From positions 2,864 to 24,995 of the forward strand of contig DGHX01000074.1 of NCBI GenBank assembly GCA_002392835.1: a DNA stretch of 22,132 nucleotides, read 5' to 3'. Shown piece after piece: positions 1-7,669 of this stretch (its first letter is position 1; every line of letters begins with the position of its first letter). The DNA comes from Prevotella sp. UBA3837 (GTDB taxonomy: Bacteria > Bacteroidota > Bacteroidia > Bacteroidales > Bacteroidaceae). The position numbers and the translations under genes were made by a program. The notes below the pieces were generated by a model. It worked only from the letters and a program-made list of their open reading frames with translations. It did not search any database and was not told the DNA's origin.

Positions 1-14
1 CTTAATGCTTAATG
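1..14. repeat. AT-rich heptamer repeat, cut by window edge
   Basis: Two perfect copies of CTTAATG stand at the very start of the window, directly after the stop codon of the DUF1015 gene (minus strand). The array may extend beyond the edge. The same heptamer recurs on the other side of that gene at 1297-1331 in the same orientation. Confidence 0.7.
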
Positions 15-15
15 A

Positions 16-1293
16 TCAGTCGAGCTTGTGTATGACGAGTCCGGAGCGGAGCTTCGGCTCGAACCATGTGGCCTTTGGCGGCATGATCTTTCCTGCGTCG
101 GCAATGTCTATGATCTGCTGCATGCTCACGGGGTGGAGTGCCAGAGCGGCGCGCATCTCTCCACTGTCTACGCGGCGCTTCAGCTCACCCAGTCCGCGCA
201 GGCCTCCCACGAAGTCGATGCGGTCAGAGGAGCGCAGGTCCTTGATGTTGAGGATGTCGTCGAGGATGAGACGGCTGCTGATGTCCACGTCGAGCACGCC
301 GATGGGGTCAGTGGGGTCGTAGGTGCCCTCCTTGGCCGTGAGCTGATACCAGTGTCCGTCGAGGTAGAGCGAGAACTCGTGCTGTGCGGCGGGCTTGTAG
401 ATGTCGGTGCCCTTGTCGCTGACGGTGAAGTTGCGGCTCAGTGCGTCGATGAACTGCTGCGAGCTGAGGCCGTTGAGGTCTTTCACCACGCGGTTGTAGT
501 CGAGGATGGTGAGCTGCGAGGCCTGGAAGCATACGGCCATGAAGTAGTTGTACTCCTCCTGTCCGGTGTGGTTGGGGTTCTGCTGTTGCTTCTCTGCCCC
601 CACGAGTGCTGCTGCAGCCGAGCGGTGGTGCCCGTCGGCGATGTAGAGCGCGGGCATGGCAGCAAACTGCTGGGTGATGATGTCCATGTCGTGCTCGTCG
701 CTGATGATCCAGAACTGGTGGCGGAAGCCGTCGATGGGCGCCACGAAGTCGTACTCCGGCTCGGTCTTGGCGTAGCGCTGCAGCAGCTCGTCGAGCACGG
801 CGTTGTCGGGGTAGGCGAAGAATACCGGCTCGATGTTGGCGTTGTTCACGCGGACATGCTTCATGCGGTCCTCCTCCTTGTCGCGGCGCGTCAGCTCGTG
901 CTTCTTGATGCGTCCCTCCATGTAGTCGTTCACCCAGGCGGCCACCACCAGGCCATACTGTGTGCGGCCTTCAGCCGATGGCTGTCCGTCGGCGTTGCGG
1001 TACATGGTCTGCGCATAAATATAATAATGTTCGCGCGCGTCCTGCACCAGCCATCCCTTGTCCTGGAACTTCTGGAAGTTGCGTGCTGCCTGCTCGTAGA
1101 CGCGCGGGTCGTACTCGCTGGTGCCTTCGGGGAAGTCAATCTCTGGCTTGATGATGTGGTACAGGCTCATCTCGTTGTCGCCGGCCTCCTGGCGTGCCTC
1201 CTCGCTGTTCAGCACGTCGTAGGGGCGGCTTTCCACTCTCTCAACTAACTCTTTTGGCGGTCTGATGCCGCGAAACGGTTTTACTTTTGCCAT
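16..1293 (-). CDS. DUF1015 family protein
   Basis: This 425-aa soluble protein has no signal peptide or membrane segment and matches the DUF1015 family by its conserved motifs. These are RPYDVLNSEEAR near residue 23, NEMSLYHIIKPE near 40, a KKHELTRRDKEEDR segment near 134, and the family hallmark ADGHHRSAAA near 220. The biochemical role is not established to my knowledge. From memory, homologues in Bacteroidetes often sit beside serA/serC of serine synthesis, but no serine gene is visible in this window. The gene is the last visible member of a minus-strand run, 52 bp downstream of the PorW-like gene. No TAnnTTTG promoter is seen in that gap, so co-transcription is likely. The ATG at 1293 is chosen because MAKVKPFRGIRP is a typical family start. 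Heptamer repeats flank the gene on both sides. Confidence 0.88.
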   Translation of the reverse strand: MAKVKPFRGIRPPKELVERVESRPYDVLNSEEARQEAGDNEMSLYHIIKPEIDFPEGTSEYDPRVYEQAARNFQKFQDKGWLVQDAREHYYIYAQTMYRNADGQPSAEGRTQYGLVVAAWVNDYMEGRIKKHELTRRDKEEDRMKHVRVNNANIEPVFFAYPDNAVLDELLQRYAKTEPEYDFVAPIDGFRHQFWIISDEHDMDIITQQFAAMPALYIADGHHRSAAAALVGAEKQQQNPNHTGQEEYNYFMAVCFQASQLTILDYNRVVKDLNGLSSQQFIDALSRNFTVSDKGTDIYKPAAQHEFSLYLDGHWYQLTAKEGTYDPTDPIGVLDVDISSRLILDDILNIKDLRSSDRIDFVGGLRGLGELKRRVDSGEMRAALALHPVSMQQIIDIADAGKIMPPKATWFEPKLRSGLVIHKLD

Positions 1294-1296
1294 ATC

Positions 1297-1331
1297 TGTA
1301 ATGCTTAATACTTAATGCTTAATTAGTAATG
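1297..1331. repeat. AT-rich heptamer tandem repeat
   Basis: Five consecutive 7-bp units fill most of the 52-bp gap between the PorW-like and DUF1015 genes: TGTAATG, CTTAATA, CTTAATG, CTTAATT, AGTAATG. The middle three differ only at the last base. The array is non-coding, and no promoter or terminator hairpin is evident within it. Confidence 0.75.
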
Positions 1332-1345
1332 AGGTTGTTCACTCT

Positions 1346-4294
1346 TTAAAAGAAGTCGTCGCCGAAGAAGGGGTCGAAGTCGTTGGTGCTTTGCTGCTGG
1401 GGTGGGGCGGGGGCGTCGCCGTTGTCCTGCGGCTCGCCTTCGCTGTCCTCCTCCTCAGCCTGCACGGGCTCCGTCGGTATCTGCAGCAGCTCCTCGTCGC
1501 TGATGGGCAGGTTTACGAATGTCTTTTCGAAGAACTCGTCGTAGTCGTGGAAGCTGTAGCGTGTGCCCACGAGCGTCAGGTTCTGCTCGCTGATGACCAG
1601 GCTGCGGCATTGGTGCAGCAGTGCGGCCAGTGTCTCGGCGTCGTTAAGCTGGCGGGCGTACTGCATGGCTTCGTCGAAGTTGAGGAACCCTCGAATCATC
1701 ATGCGGCTGTAGCCCTCCTCGCGCTCTATCTCCAGGTCGAAGTTGCGCACCAGGAAGTTCGAGAAGTTGAAGCGTGCCATCTCGTAGAGCAGCTGGTTCT
1801 CGGCCTGCTGCGGTGTGTGTGTGGCGTCGCCCAGTGAGTCGGGCTGGTAGACGATGAGGTATACGAAGGGCACGTCGCGCTCGGCCGACAGCGTGTCGGT
1901 GGCCGTAGAGTCGGTGGCCAGGGTGACGTCGCGGCGGTTCCAGATGTCGTTCAGGTCGAACTTGCCACCGTAGAGCTGGCGGCCCTCCTGCACGCCCTTC
2001 ACCACCATGCCGGCCATCTCGCTCACCTCGCTGTCGGGATATTTCTCCACCACCTGCTTCAGCTGTTCCACGCAGCCTACGGCATCGCCCTGGTTGAGCA
2101 GGCTCAGTCCGTTGATGAACAGGAACTTGGCACGGTTGGCTCCCAGCGGGAATCGCTTCTCCGAGAGGGCGGCGTTGGCGGCGATGACATCATGGCGGTC
2201 GGCCTTGAAGGCATCGTAGGTGGCAGCGTAGAGCGAGTCCTCGATGTGCACGCCGAAGCGGGCGTTCTCAGCGAAGTAGGGGTCGCTGAGCAGCGTGGTG
2301 TAGTCGCTCTCGGGATATTCGGCCTTCAGGTGTGCCAGACAGCTGTCGGCCAGTGCCGTCTGTCCGCGCCGTGAGTAGAGCAGGAAGAGGTGGTACCAGG
2401 CCTGGTCCATCTGTTCATAGCCGGGGTACTGGCGTGTGAGCCGCTCCAGCTGCTTGGCTGAGAGCGACAGGTTGTCGAGCTTGTCCTTGAAGATGACGCC
2501 GGCGTTGTACAGCCCGTCCATGATGATGAGGTTGCTGGCCTGCACCTGCTCTTCGGTGAAGGGTATCTGTGCCAGGTAGTACTCTCGGTTGTGCGGGTCA
2601 TTGGCCAGGCTGTCGGCCTCTGCCCCGCCTTCTCCTCCTGCGGTGTTGTTGCCCAGGCTGTCGGCCGTCTGCGTCATGGTGCTGTCAGCTGCAGCGAGGT
2701 CGTCCGACGGCTGTCCTACCACGGTGATGTTGGCACGCTGCCAGTTGTCGGCATTCTCGCGCTTGCCCCACTGTCGCTGGAAGGTCTGCTTGCCTTGGTT
2801 CACGGCCATCTGGTTGTAGAAATACCACTGTCCGTCCTTACCCTGTCCGGCGGCCTGCGGTGTGGTGGGCTGCTGTCGTTGTGCCAGCCGGTTGCCCTGT
2901 GCCCCTTGCCGCTGCAGTGTCTGCTCCACCTCGGCCTCGCGGGCTTTGTCGGCCTCCTCCTTCTCCTTCTTCTTCAGCTCTTCTATGACGCGGTCGATGG
3001 CGGCCAGCCGCTCTGCCTCGGGCATGCGGGCCAGCTCCTGCAGCGAGTCTTGCAGGTGCACGGCATCGGTGAAGGGCACCAGCTCGTCGAGCACCTTCGA
3101 GCGGGTAGACAGTTCCTCGTAGTCGGGACGTTCTTTGTCGAGCAGTCCGATGGCCTCGCCATAGCAGCGCTGCGCATCGTTGTAGCGCTCCATCTGCCAG
3201 TAGATGTTACCCAGCCGCAGCAGGAGCACACCCTTCTCTATACCGCTGCGTGTGGCCTTCTCGTTGCCCTGCTCGTAGGCGGCAATGGCTTGCAGCGTGT
3301 CGTTCCTGGTCATGTAGATGTTGCCGATAGCATAGTAAACCTGTTCCAGATAGTCCTTGTTCTTGTCCGAGGCGGCCATGCGGCGCAGGCGGCTGATCAT
3401 CTTCTTGTAGTTGCCGGCTGCCATCACCTCGGTCTGTGCGATGCGGGCATTGAACTCCAGCTCGTAGGGAGGGTTCTGGCGCACCACTCGGTTATAGGCC
3501 TTGTAGGCTTCGTGCTGGTTGCCCATTGCCGTCTGCACCTGCCCCATGATGAACCACTCGCGTGCCTTCTGTGTCTTGCGGCGCTCCTTGCCTATGATCT
3601 GCTTCAGGTGCTGTGCTGCCTGCTGCATGTCTCCCGCACGCAGGTAGTAGTCGGCCAGCGTCTGGTGCCATGCCGTCTGTGCGGTATAGTGTATGGAGTC
3701 GCGGTGCATGTTGCGGATGACATCCTCGGCCTCGTAGAGCCAGTCGAGCTGTGCATAGCATCGGGCCAGCCATGCCCGGGCTACGCAGTAGATAGCGGGT
3801 TGCGTCTCGAAGAGGCGGCTCATGTAGTTGAAGGTGGCGGCTGCCTCGTCGAAGCTGCCGCTGAAGAACTGTGCCTGCCCCATGGTGAGCCATGCCTTCC
3901 ACAGGAAGGGGTTGTACTCGCGCCGCTGCAGCCACTCTATGTCCTTCTGCGTCTTGCGGCGGCTCTTCTTCCACTCAGGGCGCGCCTTGATGCTGTGCTG
4001 CTTGATGGTCTTCTCCATCTTCTCCACCGTGCGGTCGAAGTTGCCCTTGCCCAGCTGTCGGCTCTGCTTGTTGCCCACGGTGAAGAGGGGCAGCAGCTCG
4101 GTGTAGTTGTCCTTGTTGCCTTTCTCCTGCTCCAGCCGGCCGTCGATGAACGCCTGCTTGCCATTGTAGAAGGTGTTGTATTTTGCCGTGAACGAATGCC
4201 AGAACCTGGTCCGCGCAGTATTCTTCTGCGTAGAGCATGAGACCATCACAATAGCGATGGTCATGGCCGTTATGAGGTAAAATACCTTTTTCAT
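1346..4294 (-). CDS. porW: PorW/SprE-type TPR outer-membrane lipoprotein
   Basis: This is a 982-aa lipoprotein. The signal peptide ends in a lipobox-like MVSC with the acylated Cys at residue 20. The N-terminal part (about 25-130) carries the family signature RFWHSFTAKYNTFYNGKQAF. Several TPR helical pairs follow, roughly at 135-400 (for example LARCYAQLDWLYEAEDVI and LLRLGNIYWQMERYNDAQ). Next come a charged Lys/Glu coiled stretch near 430-460 and a block containing WYFYN...GK..F...WGKR...DNW, which I associate with PorW/SprE. More TPR-like sequence follows, then a Pro/Glu-rich acidic tail ending in Phe/Asp. In Porphyromonas and Flavobacterium, PorW/SprE is needed for type IX secretion and gliding. 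Whether this strain has an active T9SS cannot be judged here. The gene lies 79 bp after the porin gene in the same operon direction. The ATG at 4294 directly starts the signal peptide. Confidence 0.82.
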   Translation of the reverse strand: MKKVFYLITAMTIAIVMVSCSTQKNTARTRFWHSFTAKYNTFYNGKQAFIDGRLEQEKGNKDNYTELLPLFTVGNKQSRQLGKGNFDRTVEKMEKTIKQHSIKARPEWKKSRRKTQKDIEWLQRREYNPFLWKAWLTMGQAQFFSGSFDEAAATFNYMSRLFETQPAIYCVARAWLARCYAQLDWLYEAEDVIRNMHRDSIHYTAQTAWHQTLADYYLRAGDMQQAAQHLKQIIGKERRKTQKAREWFIMGQVQTAMGNQHEAYKAYNRVVRQNPPYELEFNARIAQTEVMAAGNYKKMISRLRRMAASDKNKDYLEQVYYAIGNIYMTRNDTLQAIAAYEQGNEKATRSGIEKGVLLLRLGNIYWQMERYNDAQRCYGEAIGLLDKERPDYEELSTRSKVLDELVPFTDAVHLQDSLQELARMPEAERLAAIDRVIEELKKKEKEEADKAREAEVEQTLQRQGAQGNRLAQRQQPTTPQAAGQGKDGQWYFYNQMAVNQGKQTFQRQWGKRENADNWQRANITVVGQPSDDLAAADSTMTQTADSLGNNTAGGEGGAEADSLANDPHNREYYLAQIPFTEEQVQASNLIIMDGLYNAGVIFKDKLDNLSLSAKQLERLTRQYPGYEQMDQAWYHLFLLYSRRGQTALADSCLAHLKAEYPESDYTTLLSDPYFAENARFGVHIEDSLYAATYDAFKADRHDVIAANAALSEKRFPLGANRAKFLFINGLSLLNQGDAVGCVEQLKQVVEKYPDSEVSEMAGMVVKGVQEGRQLYGGKFDLNDIWNRRDVTLATDSTATDTLSAERDVPFVYLIVYQPDSLGDATHTPQQAENQLLYEMARFNFSNFLVRNFDLEIEREEGYSRMMIRGFLNFDEAMQYARQLNDAETLAALLHQCRSLVISEQNLTLVGTRYSFHDYDEFFEKTFVNLPISDEELLQIPTEPVQAEEEDSEGEPQDNGDAPAPPQQQSTNDFDPFFGDDFF

Positions 4295-4373
4295 CTTATT
4301 ATAGAACTAAAAAAGGCCCTTTTTATTGCGTCCTGCGTATTCTTTTTCTGCTGCTGCTCAGGGCTGTGGCTGT

Positions 4374-6734
4374 TTAGTTGAAGAAATTCCACGAAACGCC
4401 AAGTTGCAGCACTGAGCGGTTAAGAGGATGATGGGGAGTGAGGAACGACATGCGGTCGAAGTTCTTTGCGATGGCGTTGCTCATCATGACGAAGAAGCGA
4501 GCGTGCTTCAGGTGCAGGTTGGCATAGACATCGACAAAGGGGAAATTGCCCAGCTCCACGCGTGACTCGGCGTTCTGCTGCACGGCAAACTGGTTCAGCT
4601 GCGGCAGGAAGTCGGGTGCGTAGTAGTGCGAGAACCATGTGCCTGATGCTCCCATCTCAACGCGTAGCACGTTGGCCACCATGAACTGCAGGTATAGGTT
4701 GGTGAACAGGTTCAGTCGTGGCAGCGGCAGCACGTCCTCATCGCTGCTGGTCTGGAAGGTGAGCAGGTTGTCCCAGTGCAGTGGTCCGAGTCGCAGCCGC
4801 TGGTCGAGCTGCGCAGTAAGCACGGTGAGCGATGCATCGTGCTGTCGGAAGGCGGCGCTGAGGGCCTTGTGCTGTTCACCGTCGACATCGTAGCTCAAGG
4901 CGAGATAGGTGTACTTCTCAATCTCGTCGATGGCCACGCGTAGGGTGGTGTTGGTCTTGGCATAGCTGAGTCGGCCTTCCAGGCGTGTGTGTGTCTGCTT
5001 TGAGAAGTCATTGTCCCACCATAGGTGCTTCGAGTGGTAGCGGCGCTGCAGGAAAGTGGGATTCTGGCGGTGCATGAAGGCGCGTGCGTCGAGCCTCACG
5101 GTGTCGCCGAAGAGTGCGAAATTCAGGTCGCCCTGAGCGTCGAGCCTCAGGCTGCCGGCATCCTCACCGGCGAGCCACACTTCGCCCGTGAGGTTGTAGT
5201 GCAGCGTGGTGCCCTGTGTCTTGCTGAGCTGCCCGCCCACACTCAGGCTATGCTCCGTCCAGCGGTCCAGCGTGGTGGTGTCGGCATCGGCCAGGCCGGG
5301 CATCTGGAAGCGTCGCAGCTCGTGGGTGGCAAAAGTCTTCAGTCCTGCGGGAGCATATTTGTTGAATCCCTCGAGCAGGGCAATGGCCAGCGTGTTGCGC
5401 AGCTGCAGGTTGCGCGTCTTGTCGTAGATGGAGTCGTTGCCGGCTGAACGGTCGGGGCGACGGTTGAAGAAGGTATCGGCATAATAGTCTTGGGGCGAGA
5501 AGTATGCCTGGTAGATATGGTTCAGGTTGGCCAGCTCGGCGGTGTGTATGAAGCTGGTGACGGGTACGAACTCGCGTTTCATGAACAGCTCTGTGCTGTC
5601 GGTGATTTCCTCGAGCGCACTGAGCGAGTCGGCCATGGCCTTCGAGTCAACGGTGATGCGCCCTTGTGCCGCAACTATGCTGTCGTTATGGGCGATGCTG
5701 TCAGAAGTGGCTGGCACAGGTGCCTCACCGGCAATGGCGGCATCGTCGGGGCGGCCGGCCGAGACAGGCTCGTCGTCATCCGCCTCATCGTCGCCCTTGA
5801 GGGCTTTCTCGCGTGCCGCTTTCTCCTTCTCGGCCTCCAGTGCGAAGCGCTTCGCCTCTTTCTCGGCCTCGGTCATGGGCACCTTGCGATAGAACCCCAC
5901 ATTGTAGCGGTGGCTGAGAAACAGTCGCAGCAGGTTGTTGCGGTTCCAGTTTGACGACAGCATGGTGGGAATCTCGTTCTCTGAGTAGCTCTCTGTAAAG
6001 AGCTCGGGGTGAGTGATATAGTTGTCGTTGACGATGCCCCCGTTCTCGGCCGCCTTTTGGTGGTAGGTCTGCAACAAGGCGTGCAGCTGGTATCGGTCGC
6101 CGAGGTGTGAGCCGTATAGCGAGGCACCGAAGTGCGAGTTGTTCTGGTTCTGGAAATAGCCGCGTGCGTAGCGGTAGTCGATGTTGAACCCCAGTCCCGT
6201 GCGCTTGCCGGCATTCACTGCAAAACGGGCGCGCAGCAGGTCCTCGCCGTTGGTCTTGTCACCGCAGCTGCCATAGGTGAGGTTGGTGGCTGGCGAGAGG
6301 GTATTGGTGAAGTGCCACTCGTCGGGTTGCAGCAGCGACTGGTCGTAGGTGTCGGTGAACAGCTGCTGTGTGGTCTCACGGCGGTCGGCGAAGATACGCG
6401 ACAGGCGCGCCGTGAAGTTCGAACCTACGGTGTTGTACTGCCCATACATGCCGGGTGCCATCATCGATTGTGGGTACAGGTGTGGCAGGGTGTCTACGTC
6501 GGTGGGCTGTATGTCGCCGAAGCGACGGTCCACGGTCCAGGCATAAATGCCCTTAGGCACCACCTTGCTCTTGTTCGTGGTGTCGTTGCTGTGGGGGTTG
6601 AAGTTTTGGTTGCGCCTGTTGCCTGTGGCGGTGTTCATGCCGTTCTGGTCAAGGTCCTGGTCGAAGCCTTGTGCCGGCATGGCCAGTGGCAGGCAGAGGA
6701 GCAACAGCGTGGGTATTACTTCCCTTATTCTCAT
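4374..6734 (-). CDS. putative outer-membrane porin (Porin_10-type beta-barrel)
   Basis: This 786-aa protein has an N-terminal signal peptide (hydrophobic core about 8-20, cleavage near AMPAQ/G). A region of alternating hydrophobic residues and aromatic girdles runs to a C-terminal Phe-rich strand ending VSWNFFN, as expected for a beta-barrel. The pattern fits the Bacteroidetes putative porin family (Pfam Porin_10). A low-complexity linker at about 287-389 (Ala/Glu/Lys-rich, then Asp/Ser-rich) interrupts the barrel; from memory, homologues have a similar variable linker. The start codon overlaps the stop of the upstream 84-aa gene (ATGA), which implies translational coupling. Substrate is unknown. 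It probably forms one envelope unit with the small membrane protein and the PorW-like lipoprotein. Confidence 0.85.
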   Translation of the reverse strand: MRIREVIPTLLLLCLPLAMPAQGFDQDLDQNGMNTATGNRRNQNFNPHSNDTTNKSKVVPKGIYAWTVDRRFGDIQPTDVDTLPHLYPQSMMAPGMYGQYNTVGSNFTARLSRIFADRRETTQQLFTDTYDQSLLQPDEWHFTNTLSPATNLTYGSCGDKTNGEDLLRARFAVNAGKRTGLGFNIDYRYARGYFQNQNNSHFGASLYGSHLGDRYQLHALLQTYHQKAAENGGIVNDNYITHPELFTESYSENEIPTMLSSNWNRNNLLRLFLSHRYNVGFYRKVPMTEAEKEAKRFALEAEKEKAAREKALKGDDEADDDEPVSAGRPDDAAIAGEAPVPATSDSIAHNDSIVAAQGRITVDSKAMADSLSALEEITDSTELFMKREFVPVTSFIHTAELANLNHIYQAYFSPQDYYADTFFNRRPDRSAGNDSIYDKTRNLQLRNTLAIALLEGFNKYAPAGLKTFATHELRRFQMPGLADADTTTLDRWTEHSLSVGGQLSKTQGTTLHYNLTGEVWLAGEDAGSLRLDAQGDLNFALFGDTVRLDARAFMHRQNPTFLQRRYHSKHLWWDNDFSKQTHTRLEGRLSYAKTNTTLRVAIDEIEKYTYLALSYDVDGEQHKALSAAFRQHDASLTVLTAQLDQRLRLGPLHWDNLLTFQTSSDEDVLPLPRLNLFTNLYLQFMVANVLRVEMGASGTWFSHYYAPDFLPQLNQFAVQQNAESRVELGNFPFVDVYANLHLKHARFFVMMSNAIAKNFDRMSFLTPHHPLNRSVLQLGVSWNFFN

Positions 6735-6985
6735 ATTTTAAAGATGCGTAGGAAGAGCTCGACGAACTTGAAGAGCAGCGAGCCGAGCAGAATCCATTTA
6801 GCCGTTTCGTGGTCAACGTTGAAATAGATGATGAGTCCGGCTATGGCTCCGACAAGGAAGATGACGTTGAGCCAGAAGCGCAGCACGCGTGTGCGGCTGC
6901 TGTCGCGGAAGGGTTCCAGGTTGTGGCGGCGCGGCCTGTTCTGCATGGCCTCGTCTACGTTTTGCTGCAGTTCTTCGTCGGTCAT
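6731..6985 (-). CDS. small two-TM membrane protein, function unknown
   Basis: This 84-aa protein has a charged N-terminus (about 1-35, including NRPRRHNLEPFRDSSR). Two hydrophobic helices follow, at about 36-57 (FWLNVIFLVGAIAGLIIYF) and 60-82 (WILLGSLLFKFVELFLRIF), with a lysine within the second. I do not recognise a named family. Its ATG overlaps the stop of the DUF4468 gene (ATGA) and its own stop overlaps the ATG of the porin gene (ATGA). It is therefore coupled on both sides and is very likely real despite its size. The expected location is the inner membrane with a cytoplasmic basic tail. A role with the porin is only suggested by the coupling. Confidence 0.82.
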   Translation of the reverse strand: MTDEELQQNVDEAMQNRPRRHNLEPFRDSSRTRVLRFWLNVIFLVGAIAGLIIYFNVDHETAKWILLGSLLFKFVELFLRIFKI

Positions 6986-7590
6986 TGCTGGGTAAGGATT
7001 CTGTTGAACTTATTGAAGAGGTAGTCTTTTCGGTCGATGGTCTTTTTGCGGAACTTGCCGCTGACGCGTGCCAGCTTGTTCTGCTTCTTGTTCAGCCCGT
7101 AGCGGTCGGTAATCCAGTCCTCGGCATAGTAGGTGATGGGATCGCGTTCCTCGTCATAGATGTACACGATGCGCATCATCTTTATCGTGGCCTCACCGTC
7201 GGCACACTCAGCCACGAGGTGGTAGAGCAGGCGTGTGCGGTCGAGGTTCAGGGGCTTGTTCTTGAACACGAGCCACTCCTGGTAATTGCCCACGATGATG
7301 TGCTCCTCCTTGTTCTCAATGGTCAGGCGGCTTTGCTCCAGCTGTCCGGGTTCCTTCACCATGCGGGCCATTTCTTTGTGCAGCAGGTCGTATATCTGGT
7401 CGGCAGTCTTGCCGGGAGCCTTGATGGTGGTCTGGAATACTACCTTGCCGTCTACCTCGGTGACGGCACCGGCCAGGTATTTCTGGTCGGGGTTGGCTTG
7501 TGAAGTGACTTCCACCTGTTCCCAGGTGTTGTCTTGTGCTGTGGCGGCCATGGGCATCGCCATCAGCATGGCTATAAAGAGTCGTTTCAT
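6982..7590 (-). CDS. DUF4468 domain-containing secreted protein
   Basis: This 202-aa exported protein begins with a signal peptide (MKRLFIAMLMAMPMAATAQ, cleavage after residue 19). The mature part resembles DUF4468 (TBP-like fold): QTTIKAPGKTADQIYDLL near 55, then an alternating strand region with YQEWLVFK and LYHLVAECADG. It ends in a basic KKTIDRKDYLFNKF tail. The molecular role of the family is unknown. The ATG at 7590 is preferred because it opens the signal peptide; an ATG two codons upstream (7596) is a near-equal alternative. The open frame extends to a TTG at 7683, but that lies upstream of the promoter. This is the first gene of the envelope operon, with a leader of about 30 nt. Confidence 0.85.
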   Translation of the reverse strand: MKRLFIAMLMAMPMAATAQDNTWEQVEVTSQANPDQKYLAGAVTEVDGKVVFQTTIKAPGKTADQIYDLLHKEMARMVKEPGQLEQSRLTIENKEEHIIVGNYQEWLVFKNKPLNLDRTRLLYHLVAECADGEATIKMMRIVYIYDEERDPITYYAEDWITDRYGLNKKQNKLARVSGKFRKKTIDRKDYLFNKFNRILTQQ

Positions 7591-7624
7591 TGTCATTGTT
7601 ATTTGTGTTACTGAAATATGTGTG

Positions 7625-7655
7625 CAAAAGTACGAAAAAATGCTGATGTGGCAAA
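7625..7655 (-). promoter_or_regulatory. Bacteroidetes-type promoter of the DUF4468-porin-porW operon
   Basis: Read on the minus strand, TTTG (7655-7652), a 19-nt spacer and TACTTTTG (7632-7625) match the Bacteroidetes -33/-7 consensus TTTG-N19-21-TAnnTTTG exactly. Transcription would start near 7618-7621 and give a leader of roughly 30 nt before the ATG at 7590. Confidence 0.75.
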
Positions 7656-7669
7656 GTAATTTTGGAAGA

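Noticed and set aside
28..1248. 406-codon open frame antisense to the DUF1015 gene
   Set aside because: It is Val/Leu/His-rich and lies exactly opposite a conserved gene. Long antisense frames are expected in GC-rich genes with few stop-complement codons. No promoter or homology is seen.
2591..4240. 549-codon open frame antisense to the PorW-like gene
   Set aside because: It has biased Leu/Val/Cys composition, no recognisable motif, and full overlap with a conserved lipoprotein gene; a codon-bias shadow.
4310..4324. AAAAAGG/CCTTTTT palindrome between the porin and PorW-like genes as a terminator
   Set aside because: The arms meet with at most one base between them, so no stable hairpin loop can form, and the gene order suggests read-through.
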